This document shows, in pieces, positions 21,387-29,680 of a stretch of DNA of 64,000 bases; within the stretch, counting starts at the first letter, position 1, and each line of letters begins with the position of its first letter. The notes beneath the pieces are model-generated. The model worked only from the letters and a program-made list of their open reading frames with translations. It ran no database searches and was not told the DNA's origin. Both the position numbers and the translations under genes were made by a program. Location: assembly GCF_029255125.1 (NCBI RefSeq), contig NZ_JAPUVR010000122.1, positions 1 through 64,000 on the forward strand. Direction: 5' to 3'. Origin of the DNA: Accumulibacter sp. GTDB lineage: Bacteria; Pseudomonadota; Gammaproteobacteria; Burkholderiales; Rhodocyclaceae.

Positions 21387-22072
21387 GGGTAGCCTGTCAC
21401 GCGTTGAGCAGCCTCGAGCAGCGACGAAACGATCCCGTCGCAAGGCAGATCGCGCACGTCGCGCCCCTCGTTATAGCCGTAAGGGACGAGAAACACCCGG
21501 CAACCGGCTGCTCGCCCGGCATGCCAGTCGTGCACCGAATCGCCGATCATCAGCACGGTCGTCGGCGAAACGCCGAGGCGACCGCTCGCCCACAGCAGGG
21601 GCATCGGGTCGGGTTTCGGGCGCGGCAGCAGGTCGCCGCTGACGATGACCGCGAAGAAAGGCGTCAGACCCATGTGCTGCAGCAAGGGCAGGGTGAAGGC
21701 CTCAGCCTTGTTGGTGATGACGCCCATCGGCAAGCCGAACGCACGAAACGCTTCGAGACCTTCGCGAACCCCCGGAAAGAGCGTGCTTTGCCGACCGTTG
21801 ACCTGTGCGTAGTGGTGCCGAAAACTCGCCAGAGCATTCGCTGGCGGCGGTGACGGGTCGTCGGCGGCTTCCCTTCCGCCGGCCAGGATGCGCTTGACCA
21901 GATTCGGAATGCCTCGCCCGACGTAGCTGCGGATGTCGTCGACCGCCAGCGGAGGCCGCCCGAGGTCGCCCAGCATCAAGTTCGCCGCGGCATGCAGATC
22001 GGGCACCGTATCGAGCAAGGTACCGTCAAGATCGAGCAGGACGGCACGCAGGGCCGGCATGGCGGAGCTCAT
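21383..22072 (-). CDS. gph: Phosphoglycolate phosphatase
   Basis: HAD-superfamily phosphatase of 229 aa that removes 2-phosphoglycolate. The nucleophile motif is [12 protein letters not shown], with the cap domain at about residues 20-90, then GVITNKAE (motif II), the Lys of [13 protein letters not shown] (motif III) and [17 protein letters not shown] (motif IV). It overlaps the rpe stop by four bases and the trpE start by four, so all three genes are translationally coupled. The conserved operon position supports gph over other HAD phosphatases. Confidence 0.92.
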
Positions 22073-22758
22073 CTCGTCTCCAGTTGGGCACGCAGGGCAG
22101 CGATCACGGTGTCGTAACGATTCGGGTCATCGCCGCGCGCCGCACCGAAAATGGCCGATCCGGCAACGAAAGTGTCGGCTCCGGCCCGCGCAATCTCGCC
22201 GATGTTCTCGACCTTGACCCCGCCATCGATCTGCAGGCGAATCCGGCGCCCACTGGCGCGCGCGTAACGGTCGATCCGGCGGCGCGCAGCGCGCAGCTTG
22301 GCGAGCATAGACGGGATGAAGGTCTGCCCACCGAAACCCGGGTTGACGCTCATCAGCAGAACCAGGTCGAGCTTGTCCATGACGTGATCCATGTAGGCCA
22401 GTGGCGTCGCCGGGTTGAAAACGAGGCCGGCGTGGCATCCATTTTCGCGGATCAGCGACAAGCTTCGGTCAACGTGTTCGGACGCTTCCGGATGGAAGCT
22501 GATCAGGTTGGCGCCAGCGCGCGCGAATTCAGGAACGATGCGATCGACCGGTTTGACCATCAGGTGAACGTCGATCGGGGCGGCGGTCAGCGGTCTGATT
22601 GCGGCACAGACAAGCGGGCCAATGGTCAGGTTGGGGACGTAATGATTGTCCATCACGTCGAAATGAATCCAGTCGGCACCCGCAGCAACGACGTGGCCGA
22701 CCTCATCGCCGAGGCGTGCAAAGTCGGCGGAAAGAATGCTGGGAGCGATCACGAACAC
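22069..22758 (-). CDS. rpe: Ribulose-phosphate 3-epimerase
   Basis: Interconverts ribulose 5-phosphate and xylulose 5-phosphate. The 229-aa TIM barrel has [34 protein letters not shown], a DVHLMV strand, [21 protein letters not shown] and [10 protein letters not shown], including the metal-binding and phosphate-binding motifs. I favour the GTG at 22758, preceded by AAGGG, because homologues start a few residues before IAPSIL. The ATG at 22785 would add nine residues (MLRRQGFRA). It is the first gene of rpe-gph-trpE. Confidence 0.94.
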   Translation of the reverse strand: MFVIAPSILSADFARLGDEVGHVVAAGADWIHFDVMDNHYVPNLTIGPLVCAAIRPLTAAPIDVHLMVKPVDRIVPEFARAGANLISFHPEASEHVDRSLSLIRENGCHAGLVFNPATPLAYMDHVMDKLDLVLLMSVNPGFGGQTFIPSMLAKLRAARRRIDRYARASGRRIRLQIDGGVKVENIGEIARAGADTFVAGSAIFGAARGDDPNRYDTVIAALRAQLETR

Positions 22759-23038
22759 GGCACGAAACCCTTGGCGGCGGAGCATTCATTGTACCGCGAA
22801 TTGCCCCGGCTCCGACTTCACGCGCGGCCCGCCGATCGCCTCGGCGACCGGGATCAATTTCCCGGAACACGGCCTGACGAACTTGCTAGACTGAGCAACA
22901 GCCAGCTTTCGCCAACTTCGGCGCGCTGGCGCCCGCCGGAGATGCGCACCGGCGATGCACATCGCCAAGGCTGGCGCGTCCGAGCGCCACCGGCAGACAC
23001 GGCGGAACAGACGGAACCAATTCATTCGGAGAACACAC
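22759..23038. other. Divergent intergenic region between rpe and the patatin-like gene
   Basis: About 280 bases separating two divergent units. No gene was recognised. A frame on the plus strand that continues into the patatin gene reads like untranslated leader. No strong promoter pair was found by eye. Confidence 0.45.
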
Positions 23039-24295
23039 ATGGAAACACGCAGGGTCGCGATTGCTTGTCAGGGCGGTGGAATTCACGGTGCGTTCACCTG
23101 CGGCGTGCTCGACGCGCTGCTGCAAGCCAAGGAGGACGAAGCGGTTGGCAAAGCAGCCGCTGACGCCAGACGAAGCTTCGAGATCGTCGGCCTGAGCGGG
23201 ACTTCGGCTGGCGCGCTGAACGCTTTCTCGGTGTGGTACGGGCTGATGGCCAAGGGCAACCGCACCGGCAGCATAAGCGAGGCGCGCCGCGTGCTCAAGC
23301 AGCTCTGGGATACCTTCCAGGTGCAGAAGCTGGGCGAATACGGGATGAACTGGTTCGGCCAGCAGATCTACAAACTCGCCGAAATGGGCCTGATGCTGAA
23401 GCAGCCCTACCCGGCGCAATCACATGAACTGTTGATGGCCTCGCTCAAGCAGTGGTCGGGTGTCGAGGAAATGCTCGCGCCGCATGCCGACTTTGGCGAA
23501 ATCAGACCGGAGTTCTACGATTTCATGGCGCTCCTGGAGACCTGCACACCGGAGTTCGGCGAGCTGGATCTGGCGCGAATCGCCGAGCAAAAGACCGGGC
23601 CACGCCTGCTGCTCGGCGCGGTGGAGATCATCAGCGGCGCGTTCACCGCTTTCGACTCGTGGTTCCGACCCGCCATGGAGGGTCGCTGCGAACGTCGCGG
23701 ACCGATCAGCCGCGAAGCGGTGGCCGCTTCCGGCACCTTGCCCGACCTGCGCCCCGCCCAGCGCATTCCCGGCATGTTCGCCGACGATCAGCGTGAAGGT
23801 CGGTACTGGGATGGCGTCTTCTCGCAGAACCCTCCGGTTCGGCAGTTTCTCGCCGACAGCGAGCGGAACCGCAAACCGCAGGAAATCTGGGTCATTCGGA
23901 TCAATCCCCAGAAACGCAGCGAGGAACCCAGGACACTCGGCATGATCGAGGACAGACGCAACGAGCTATCGGGTAATCTGTCGCTCAATCAGGAGCTCTA
24001 CTTCATCGAGAAGATCAATCAATGGCTGGCGCGGCTGGCTCCGATTGCGCAGGTGGACCCCGAGCATCCGGCCGTTCGGCTGTTTGCCGACTATCAGCCG
24101 GTGACGATCTACATGATCACGATGGACAAGAGCAAGGCCGAGCTGGGCGTTGCCTCGAAATTCGATCGCCAGCCCGAGTTCGTCCACGCGTTGCGCGAAC
24201 ACGGCGCGCTGCGCGCCCGCGAGTTCCTGCCGCTTTGGCTGACCGAATCGCCGCGCCTCGTGGCCTGGCCGCACGGCGACGCCCTCGACGGCTGA
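23039..24295 (+). CDS. Patatin-like phospholipase family protein
   Basis: Predicted lipid acyl hydrolase of 418 aa with a Ser-Asp dyad. It shows the oxyanion-hole motif CQGGGIHGAF near residue 11, the nucleophile elbow GLSGTSAGALNAF near 55-67, and the dyad Asp in YWDGVFSQNPPV near 260. There is no signal peptide. GGAG eight bases before the ATG at 23039 supports the start over the longer frame from 22955. Bacterial patatins include lipid-turnover enzymes, toxins and polyhydroxyalkanoate-granule proteins; the role here is not determined. It ends convergently with paaJ. Confidence 0.88.
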   Translation: METRRVAIACQGGGIHGAFTCGVLDALLQAKEDEAVGKAAADARRSFEIVGLSGTSAGALNAFSVWYGLMAKGNRTGSISEARRVLKQLWDTFQVQKLGEYGMNWFGQQIYKLAEMGLMLKQPYPAQSHELLMASLKQWSGVEEMLAPHADFGEIRPEFYDFMALLETCTPEFGELDLARIAEQKTGPRLLLGAVEIISGAFTAFDSWFRPAMEGRCERRGPISREAVAASGTLPDLRPAQRIPGMFADDQREGRYWDGVFSQNPPVRQFLADSERNRKPQEIWVIRINPQKRSEEPRTLGMIEDRRNELSGNLSLNQELYFIEKINQWLARLAPIAQVDPEHPAVRLFADYQPVTIYMITMDKSKAELGVASKFDRQPEFVHALREHGALRAREFLPLWLTESPRLVAWPHGDALDG

Positions 24296-24301
24296 GCAAC
24301 C

Positions 24302-24337
24302 CGGCCCGCGGCCGCGCAGCGCCGCTGTGCGGGCCGC
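24302..24337. terminator. GC-rich stem-loop between convergent genes
   Basis: GCGCAGC (24314-24320) and GCTGTGC (24324-24330) can pair with one G-U around a GCC loop, flanked by further complementary GGCC sequence. It fills the 44-base gap between the convergent patatin and paaJ genes. There is no T-run on either side, so a terminator role is only a suggestion. Confidence 0.3.
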
Positions 24338-24339
24338 GG

Positions 24340-25545
24340 TCAGACGCGCTCGATGATCATCGCCCGTCCTTGCCCGACGCCGACGCTCAGCACGCACAGG
24401 GCGTAGCGACCGGCACGCCGATGTAGTTCCCAGGTCGCGGTCGTCACCAGACGCGCACCGGTCATTCCCAGCGGGTGACCGAGAGCGATTGCCCCACCAT
24501 TCGGATTGACACAGTTCGCGTCATCGGCAATCGACAACTCGCGCAGAACGACCAGGCATTGCGCGGCAAAAGCCTCGTTCAGTTCGATCACATCCATCTG
24601 CGCGAGCGACAGTCGGCTCTTCGCCAGAACCTTGCGGATCGCCGGAACCGGGCTGCAACCCATCAGGCATGGATCGACGCTCGCCGTCGCCAGAGCAACG
24701 ACACGCGCCAGCGGGGTGAGGCCGTGTTCGAGTGCGGCAACCTCGCTCGCCATCAGCAGCGCGCAGGCGCCATCGGTAACGGCGGACGAGTTGCCGGCGC
24801 TGACCGTGCCGCCGAAGCCATTGATCGACGGGCTCTTGGCGAGCGTGAAAAGCGTCGTCTCGGGTCTCGGGTGCTCATCGACATCGACAAACAGCGGCCC
24901 ACCCTTGCTTTGTGCAATGCGTACCGGAACGATTTCATCCGCAAAGCGACCGCCGCGATACGCCGCCGCCCAGCGCTGCTGTGAGCGCAAGGCAAAGACG
25001 TCCTGGTCAGAGCGCGAAATCCTGAAGCGGGCAGCCAGATGATCGACCGTCCGCGCCATCGAACGCGTGTTGTAGAGCTTCTTGAGCATTGGGCTGGCAA
25101 AGCGCCAGCCGGCCGTCGCGCCCTGCGCCGTCGCGCGCGGCGAAAAGGGCGTCTGCGCCTTGGCAATCACCAACGGTGCGCGCGACATGCTCTCGACGCC
25201 GCCGGCGATGATCAGGTCGTCCTCACCCGCCTTGATCAAATGCGCAGCCAGGCCAACCGCGTCCATTCCCGAGGCACATAACCGGTTCAGCATACTTCCG
25301 GGCACTTCCACCGGAAGCCCGGCGAGCGAGCCCGCCATGCGCGCCACGTTGCGGTTATCCTCACCTTCGCGATTGGCACAGCCGTAGACCACATCGTCTA
25401 CCGCTGCCCAATCGACATTGACATTACGTTCGATCAGCGCGCGAATCGGCGTCGCAGCCAGATCGTCAGTTCGCACGGACGACAATGTTCCGCCGTAGCG
25501 TCCGATCGGCGTCCGGACAGCGTCGCAAATGAATGCTTCAGTCAT
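24340..25545 (-). CDS. paaJ: 3-oxoadipyl-CoA/3-oxo-5,6-didehydrosuberyl-CoA thiolase (PaaJ/PcaF type)
   Basis: Last step of aerobic phenylacetate (and beta-ketoadipate) breakdown, releasing acetyl-CoA. The 401 aa match PaaJ along the whole length: MTEAFICDAVRTPIGRYGG start, NRLCASGMDAVG with the acyl-accepting Cys90, GGVESMSRAP, and HPLG with His357. The C-terminal motif reads VLSVGVGQG, so Ser387 (codon AGC at 24387-24385) replaces the second catalytic Cys of the family (CIGVGQG in E. coli PaaJ). The ATG at 25545 starts exactly where homologues do. It lies downstream of paaG and paaI. Confidence 0.9.
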   Translation of the reverse strand: MTEAFICDAVRTPIGRYGGTLSSVRTDDLAATPIRALIERNVNVDWAAVDDVVYGCANREGEDNRNVARMAGSLAGLPVEVPGSMLNRLCASGMDAVGLAAHLIKAGEDDLIIAGGVESMSRAPLVIAKAQTPFSPRATAQGATAGWRFASPMLKKLYNTRSMARTVDHLAARFRISRSDQDVFALRSQQRWAAAYRGGRFADEIVPVRIAQSKGGPLFVDVDEHPRPETTLFTLAKSPSINGFGGTVSAGNSSAVTDGACALLMASEVAALEHGLTPLARVVALATASVDPCLMGCSPVPAIRKVLAKSRLSLAQMDVIELNEAFAAQCLVVLRELSIADDANCVNPNGGAIALGHPLGMTGARLVTTATWELHRRAGRYALCVLSVGVGQGRAMIIERV

Positions 25546-25603
25546 TGTTCCTGTACTCGCCACAGCCCATGCGGCGTCCCGCCTCGCCCCCGTGCGTGCG
25601 CCT

Positions 25604-26131
25604 TCACTGCGGGTTCCCTTCCATCGTCCTGGCCGGCAAGCTGAACGAACCGTCGTCCCTGGCCTCCGCCGCCAGCCCGGCAATCACCTCACCAGCGATT
25701 CGATAGGACTTGCCGCGGAAAAGGGCAATGATCGTGCCCTGGCAATTGCGAATCGTCACATCGTAGACGCCGGTGCGGCCGGCGAGCGAGCGTTCCTCGC
25801 ACTCCGCTTCGAGTTCCTCACCCTCGCGCGCTGGGGCGAGAAAGTCGATGTGGCACGCCGAGGCGACCGTGTTGCGATTGTAACTGTTGCAGGCGTAGGC
25901 AAAAGCAGAATCGGCGAGCGTAAAAAGGTAGCCACCGTGACAAATGTGGTGTCCATTGACCATATCGGGGCGGACAAGCATCGCCAGTCTGGCGTAGCCG
26001 GGTCGAACGGCGAGCAGGCGCAGTCCAATCAGCTTGCTTGCGGCATCGCGTTCGAACATCGCTTGCGCCGTTTCGCCGGCGAGCCTGAGAGCAGCTTGCG
26101 TCGGCGGCGCACCGCCACTTGCTCGGGACAT
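25604..26131 (-). CDS. paaI: Hydroxyphenylacetyl-CoA thioesterase PaaI
   Basis: Hotdog-fold thioesterase of 175 aa that rescues CoA from dead-end intermediates of the phenylacetate pathway. Diagnostic pieces are MVNGHHICHGGYLFTLADSAFAYACNS, with the HGG and the catalytic acidic residue region, and the HIDFLAPAREGEEL strand. AGGA seven bases before the ATG at 26131 supports this start. It is flanked by paaG and paaJ on the same strand, which agrees with the family call. Confidence 0.9.
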   Translation of the reverse strand: MSRASGGAPPTQAALRLAGETAQAMFERDAASKLIGLRLLAVRPGYARLAMLVRPDMVNGHHICHGGYLFTLADSAFAYACNSYNRNTVASACHIDFLAPAREGEELEAECEERSLAGRTGVYDVTIRNCQGTIIALFRGKSYRIAGEVIAGLAAEARDDGSFSLPARTMEGNPQ

Positions 26132-26220
26132 GACAGATCCTATACCCGCCCGTGCAACACGCGGCGCGTGCGGCAATGGCGGCCGGCCTTGGGACGGCAA
26201 ATCGCCTGCACCCTGTTCGC

Positions 26221-27012
26221 CTACTCGCCGCGAAACCTGGCCGGCCGCTTTGCCATGAATGCGCTGACCCCCTCCCGGTAATCCTGCGAGTGGCCCAGTT
26301 CCTGCATGATGTCGCGTTCGAGGTCGAGTTGGCGTTCAAGCGCGTTGCTCATGCCCGCGCGCATCGCCTCGCGCGTGCGCACGAGAGCCGACGTCGCCGA
26401 TCCGGCAAGTTGCGCGGTGAGGCGGCCTACCGTGGGGTCCAGGTCAGAGTCATCCACACATGCCCAGATCAACCCCCAGGCAGCCGCCTGTTCGGCTGAC
26501 AGGCGCTCGGCCAGCAGGGCGAGACCCAGCGCACGCGCCATGCCAACGCGCTGCGGAAGGAACCAGGTTCCACCACTATCGGGAATCAGGCCGATCCGGC
26601 TGAACGCCTGCAGAAAGCTGGCCGACCGCGCGGCGACGACGATGTCACAGGCAAGCGCCAGGCTGACGCCAGCACCCGCGGCAATCCCCCGCACGGCGCA
26701 CAGCGTCGGCACCTGCAGCCTCTGCAGACGAAGAACCAGCGGCTTGTAGTTGCGCTCGATGACATCGCCGATAGCCGGTGGCTGATCGCCGATCGCCACG
26801 GCCGGATCGCTCAGATCCTGGCCGGCGCAGAAAGCTCGCCCGGCACCGTCGAGAACCAGAACACGCGCGCTGGTATCGGCTTCAAGCAAGTCCAGCGCCC
26901 GCCTGAGATCTTCGTGCATCGCCTCATTGAAGCTGTTCAAACGATCGGGCCGGTTCAGCGTCAGCCGGGCAATTCCCGCGTCAACTGAGTAGTTTATAGT
27001 GGCGAAGCTCAT
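26221..27012 (-). CDS. paaG: 2-(1,2-epoxy-1,2-dihydrophenyl)acetyl-CoA isomerase
   Basis: Crotonase-family isomerase that turns ring-1,2-epoxyphenylacetyl-CoA into oxepin-CoA. The 263 aa contain LTLNRPDRLNSFNEAMHEDL, GAGRAFCAGQDLSDP, the oxyanion-hole glycines in VRGIAAGAGVSLALACDIV, FSRIGLIPDSGGTWFLPQ with the catalytic acidic position, and the C-terminal YREGVSAFMAKRPARFRG. I prefer ATG 27012 over 27030 because homologues start here; neither has a strong ribosome binding site. It is the first gene of paaG-paaI-paaJ. Confidence 0.9.
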   Translation of the reverse strand: MSFATINYSVDAGIARLTLNRPDRLNSFNEAMHEDLRRALDLLEADTSARVLVLDGAGRAFCAGQDLSDPAVAIGDQPPAIGDVIERNYKPLVLRLQRLQVPTLCAVRGIAAGAGVSLALACDIVVAARSASFLQAFSRIGLIPDSGGTWFLPQRVGMARALGLALLAERLSAEQAAAWGLIWACVDDSDLDPTVGRLTAQLAGSATSALVRTREAMRAGMSNALERQLDLERDIMQELGHSQDYREGVSAFMAKRPARFRGE

Positions 27013-27139
27013 CGGGGCTTGTTCTCGCATCAGGGCGGGCCGCTACCGGCCGCGGAACAGGACGCTACAAATGAAGCGCGCAGATGTCAAGCGCGCCGCA
27101 CCGTAGCGCCTTCACACCGCCTGCGGGCAAAGCTTTGCG

Positions 27140-27168
27140 TTGACAGGCATCGCCCGGCTGACTAAGAT
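27140..27168 (+). promoter_or_regulatory. Sigma-70 promoter of the tRNA-Lys genes
   Basis: Consensus -35 TTGACA (27140-27145), a 17-base spacer and -10 TAAGAT (27163-27168) sit 13 bases before the first tRNA. This is the best consensus-type promoter in the window and fits a strongly expressed stable RNA unit. Confidence 0.85.
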
Positions 27169-27181
27169 CCCTGCCTCTTGG

Positions 27182-27257
27182 GGGTTGGTAGCTCAGTCGG
27201 TAGAGCAGTGGACTTTTAATCCATTGGTCGTGGGTTCGAGTCCCACCCGACCCACCA
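27182..27257 (+). tRNA. tRNA-Lys (anticodon TTT)
   Basis: 76 bases with a complete cloverleaf: acceptor GGGTTGG pairing with CCGACCC (one G-U), D-arm GCTCAGTCGGTAGAGC, anticodon loop CTTTTAA giving TTT, T-arm GTGGGTTCGAGTCCCAC, discriminator A and an encoded CCA end. Confidence 0.97.
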
Positions 27258-27301
27258 GGCGTCCAAGAAAAGGGGCACCACTGCGGCGTAGGACGCATGT
27301 C

Positions 27302-27377
27302 GGGGCGTTAGCTCAGTTGGTAGAGCAGCGGACTCTTAATCCGTAGGTCCAGAGTTCGAGTCTCTGACGCCCCACCA
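27302..27377 (+). tRNA. tRNA-Lys (anticodon CTT)
   Basis: 76 bases: acceptor GGGGCGT pairing with ACGCCCC, D-arm GCTCAGTTGGTAGAGC, anticodon loop CTCTTAA giving CTT, T-arm CAGAGTTCGAGTCTCTG, discriminator A and encoded CCA. It lies 44 bases after the TTT isoacceptor and is probably co-transcribed with it. A dedicated CTT lysine tRNA suits a genome rich in AAG codons. Confidence 0.97.
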
Positions 27378-27446
27378 GATCGATCGACGGCAGGCACACG
27401 GCGACGATTCCGCGCCGGCTCCCAGAACCACGAAAGCTTTCCTCTG

Positions 27447-28037
27447 ATGCTTCCCGGCGACTTGCCGTTGACGCTGCTTTGCCATCCGGCGACGCCGGCA
27501 CCGGTCGTGCGGACGATCGAGGCCGGTGCCACGCGTCGTGCCGACGGCACGCTCAGCTTCCACTATTGCCTGCGCGGCGACATCGTCCGCCTGCTCATCC
27601 CGACGCCCGATCCGGCGGGCCGTACCGACGGCCTTTGGGAGCATACCTGTTTCGAAGCCTTCGTCGGCCTCGCCGGCCAAACCGCCTACACCGAGTTCAA
27701 CTTCTCGCCGTCGGGCCAGTGGGCCACCTACGCCTTTGCCGACTACCGGCAACCCGCAGCAGAGCCCGAGGTGTTTGCACCGCCGCAGATCACGGCGCGC
27801 GTCTTCGCCGGACGGATCGAGCTCGAGGCCGTCGTTCCGCCCGGCACGCTGGACTTGTCGGCCAGCGAAGCACGCTTGCAGATCGGGCTGTGCGCTGTCG
27901 TCGAAGCGCGCGACTTGATCGACGGGCGACACAGCTACTGGGCGCTGCGACACGCGGCAGACCGGCCGGATTTCCACGACCGGCGCGGTTTCGTCCTTGA
28001 ACTTGCGGCGCCGCGCCGCACGCCCGGAGGCGACTGA
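27447..28037 (+). CDS. DOMON-like domain protein
   Basis: Protein of 196 aa made of a single DOMON-like beta-sandwich. Typical stretches are LSFHYCLRGDI near the N-terminus, DGLWEHTCFEAFVG at about residues 61-74, YTEFNFSPSGQWATYAFADYR and a C-terminal YWALRHAADRPDFHDRRGFVLEL. No signal peptide is seen. DOMON-like domains bind sugars or haem in other proteins; the function here is unknown. Its stop overlaps the start of the NamZ-type gene in a TGATG, so the two are translationally coupled. Confidence 0.85.
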   Translation: MLPGDLPLTLLCHPATPAPVVRTIEAGATRRADGTLSFHYCLRGDIVRLLIPTPDPAGRTDGLWEHTCFEAFVGLAGQTAYTEFNFSPSGQWATYAFADYRQPAAEPEVFAPPQITARVFAGRIELEAVVPPGTLDLSASEARLQIGLCAVVEARDLIDGRHSYWALRHAADRPDFHDRRGFVLELAAPRRTPGGD

Positions 28038-29248
28038 TGAGCGACGTACAGAGCGGACTCGACCGCCTGCTTGCCGAACCTGCCCTGCGCCGGCCGCTGC
28101 GCGGGCGACGGATCGCGTTGGTCGCTCACCCGGCTTCAGTCAGCAGCGACCTGAAGCACGCGCTCGACGCGCTGGCGGCGCTCGGCGACCTGAATCTCAC
28201 CGCCGCTTTCGGCCCGCAGCATGGATTGCGCGGCGACAAGCAGGACAACATGATCGAGTCGGCGGACTTCCACGACGAGACGCACGGCATCCCGGTGTTC
28301 AGTCTTTACGGTCGCGTGCGGCGGCCGACGCGTGAGATGATGAACACTTTCGATGTCCTGCTGATCGATCTGCAGGACATCGGCTGCCGCATCTACACGT
28401 TCATCACGACCCTGCGCTACCTGCTGGAAGCGGCGGCGGAACACGGCAAGTCGGTTTACGTGCTTGACCGTCCGAATCCGGCCGGGCGGCCGCTCGAGGG
28501 ATTGCTCCTGCGCCCGGGATGGGAAACCTTTGTCGGCGCCGGCCCACTGCCGATGCGCCACGGTCTGACGATCGGCGAACTCGCCGGCTGGTTCATCCGG
28601 CAGTGCAATCTGACCCTTGACTGCACCGTCATCCGCATGCATGCCTGGTTTCCCGACCAGGCCCCTGGCTTTGGCTGGCCGCTCGGCGAACGGACCTGGA
28701 TCAACCCCAGTCCGAATGCGCCGAACGTGTCGATGGCACGCTGCTATGCTGGCACGGTGATGCTCGAGGGGACGACACTGTCCGAAGGGCGGGGAACGAG
28801 CCGACCGCTCGAGCTTTTCGGCGCGCCGGACCTCGACGCACGAGGCCTGTTGACGACGATGTACGGTCTGGCGCCCGACTGGTTATCCGGTTGCCGCTTG
28901 CGCGAGTGCTGGTTCGAACCGACTTTTCACAAGCATGCCGGCACCCTGTGTCATGGCATCCAGATTCACGTCGACGACGCGCACTACCAACACCACACCT
29001 TTCGCCCCTGGCGAATCCAGTGCCTGGCTTTCAAGGCTCTGCGTACACTGCGGCCAGACTATGCACTCTGGCGCGATTTTCCCTACGAGTATGAGTACGA
29101 ACGGCTGGCGATCGACCTGATCAACGGCTCGGCGCTGCTCCGCGAATGGGTAGACGATACGCAGGCGACACCCGCCGACCTGGACGCGATCTGCCGTGCC
29201 GACGAAGCGATGTGGGAAGACGAACGGCGCGAATTCCTGCTTTATTAG
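28037..29248 (+). CDS. DUF1343 protein, NamZ-type exo-beta-N-acetylmuramidase
   Basis: Member of the family that includes NamZ of Bacillus subtilis, which removes N-acetylmuramic acid from peptidoglycan fragments. The 403 aa show the family pattern: RIALVAHPASVS, the AAFGPQHGLRG loop, IPVFSLYG, the acidic FDVLLIDLQDIGCRIYTFI, VYVLDRPNPAGR and EGTTLSEGRGTSRPLELFGAP. No signal peptide is obvious, so it may act on recycled muropeptides in the cytoplasm, in contrast to secreted NamZ (inference). Confidence 0.88.
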   Translation: MSDVQSGLDRLLAEPALRRPLRGRRIALVAHPASVSSDLKHALDALAALGDLNLTAAFGPQHGLRGDKQDNMIESADFHDETHGIPVFSLYGRVRRPTREMMNTFDVLLIDLQDIGCRIYTFITTLRYLLEAAAEHGKSVYVLDRPNPAGRPLEGLLLRPGWETFVGAGPLPMRHGLTIGELAGWFIRQCNLTLDCTVIRMHAWFPDQAPGFGWPLGERTWINPSPNAPNVSMARCYAGTVMLEGTTLSEGRGTSRPLELFGAPDLDARGLLTTMYGLAPDWLSGCRLRECWFEPTFHKHAGTLCHGIQIHVDDAHYQHHTFRPWRIQCLAFKALRTLRPDYALWRDFPYEYEYERLAIDLINGSALLREWVDDTQATPADLDAICRADEAMWEDERREFLLY

Positions 29249-29386
29249 TCGGGCGAACGGCGAACGACCGACTTCGCGCCAGCCGCAAGGCCGGCACCTT
29301 TCCCGGAAGGTCGATTCGTAGCACCGGAAATCGTCCCCTGCCTCAGCCGACGGGCCAGGGCTGGACCCACCGCGATCGGTACCGAA

Positions 29387-29680
29387 TCAACGGCTGCATT
29401 CCTCGCCGCCTGCGCGCGGCCGGGTCGCCTCCTCCAGCGCGGCGAGCCAGGCGAGTGCGTGCTGCCGATCGTCGCCGCACATTTCGACCGATGGCTGCAG
29501 GCCGGCGCAAAAACCGGGTCGTTCGGCACAGCCCCAGAGACGGCAGCGAAAGTCGGTAGTCAGATGGCTGCACACCTGGCCGGCCGGTTTCCCCAGCGGG
29601 TGACCGGAATACGCGGTCGTGATCGACGGCGCAATGCAGCATGCACCGCACGCTGCCCGGCAGCTAACTCGCGCGCCCAT
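29387..29680 (-). CDS. YkgJ-type cysteine-cluster protein
   Basis: Small protein of 97 aa with the CxxCxxCC-like pattern of the zinc/iron-chelating YkgJ family: SCRAACGACCIAP near the N-terminus, then PAGQVCSHLT, FRCRLWG, RPGFCAGLQPS and MCG. It contains eight or more cysteines and probably binds a metal. It starts at ATG 29680, inside the last codons of the upstream IclR gene (17-base overlap). Longer frames upstream only read through the IclR gene in another frame. Biological role unknown. Confidence 0.85.
   Translation of the reverse strand: MGARVSCRAACGACCIAPSITTAYSGHPLGKPAGQVCSHLTTDFRCRLWGCAERPGFCAGLQPSVEMCGDDRQHALAWLAALEEATRPRAGGEECSR

Noticed and set aside
27182..27377. The tRNA-Lys pair as an attachment site of an integrated element
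   Set aside because: No integrase gene, no duplicated tRNA 3' end and no change in gene style was seen within the window.
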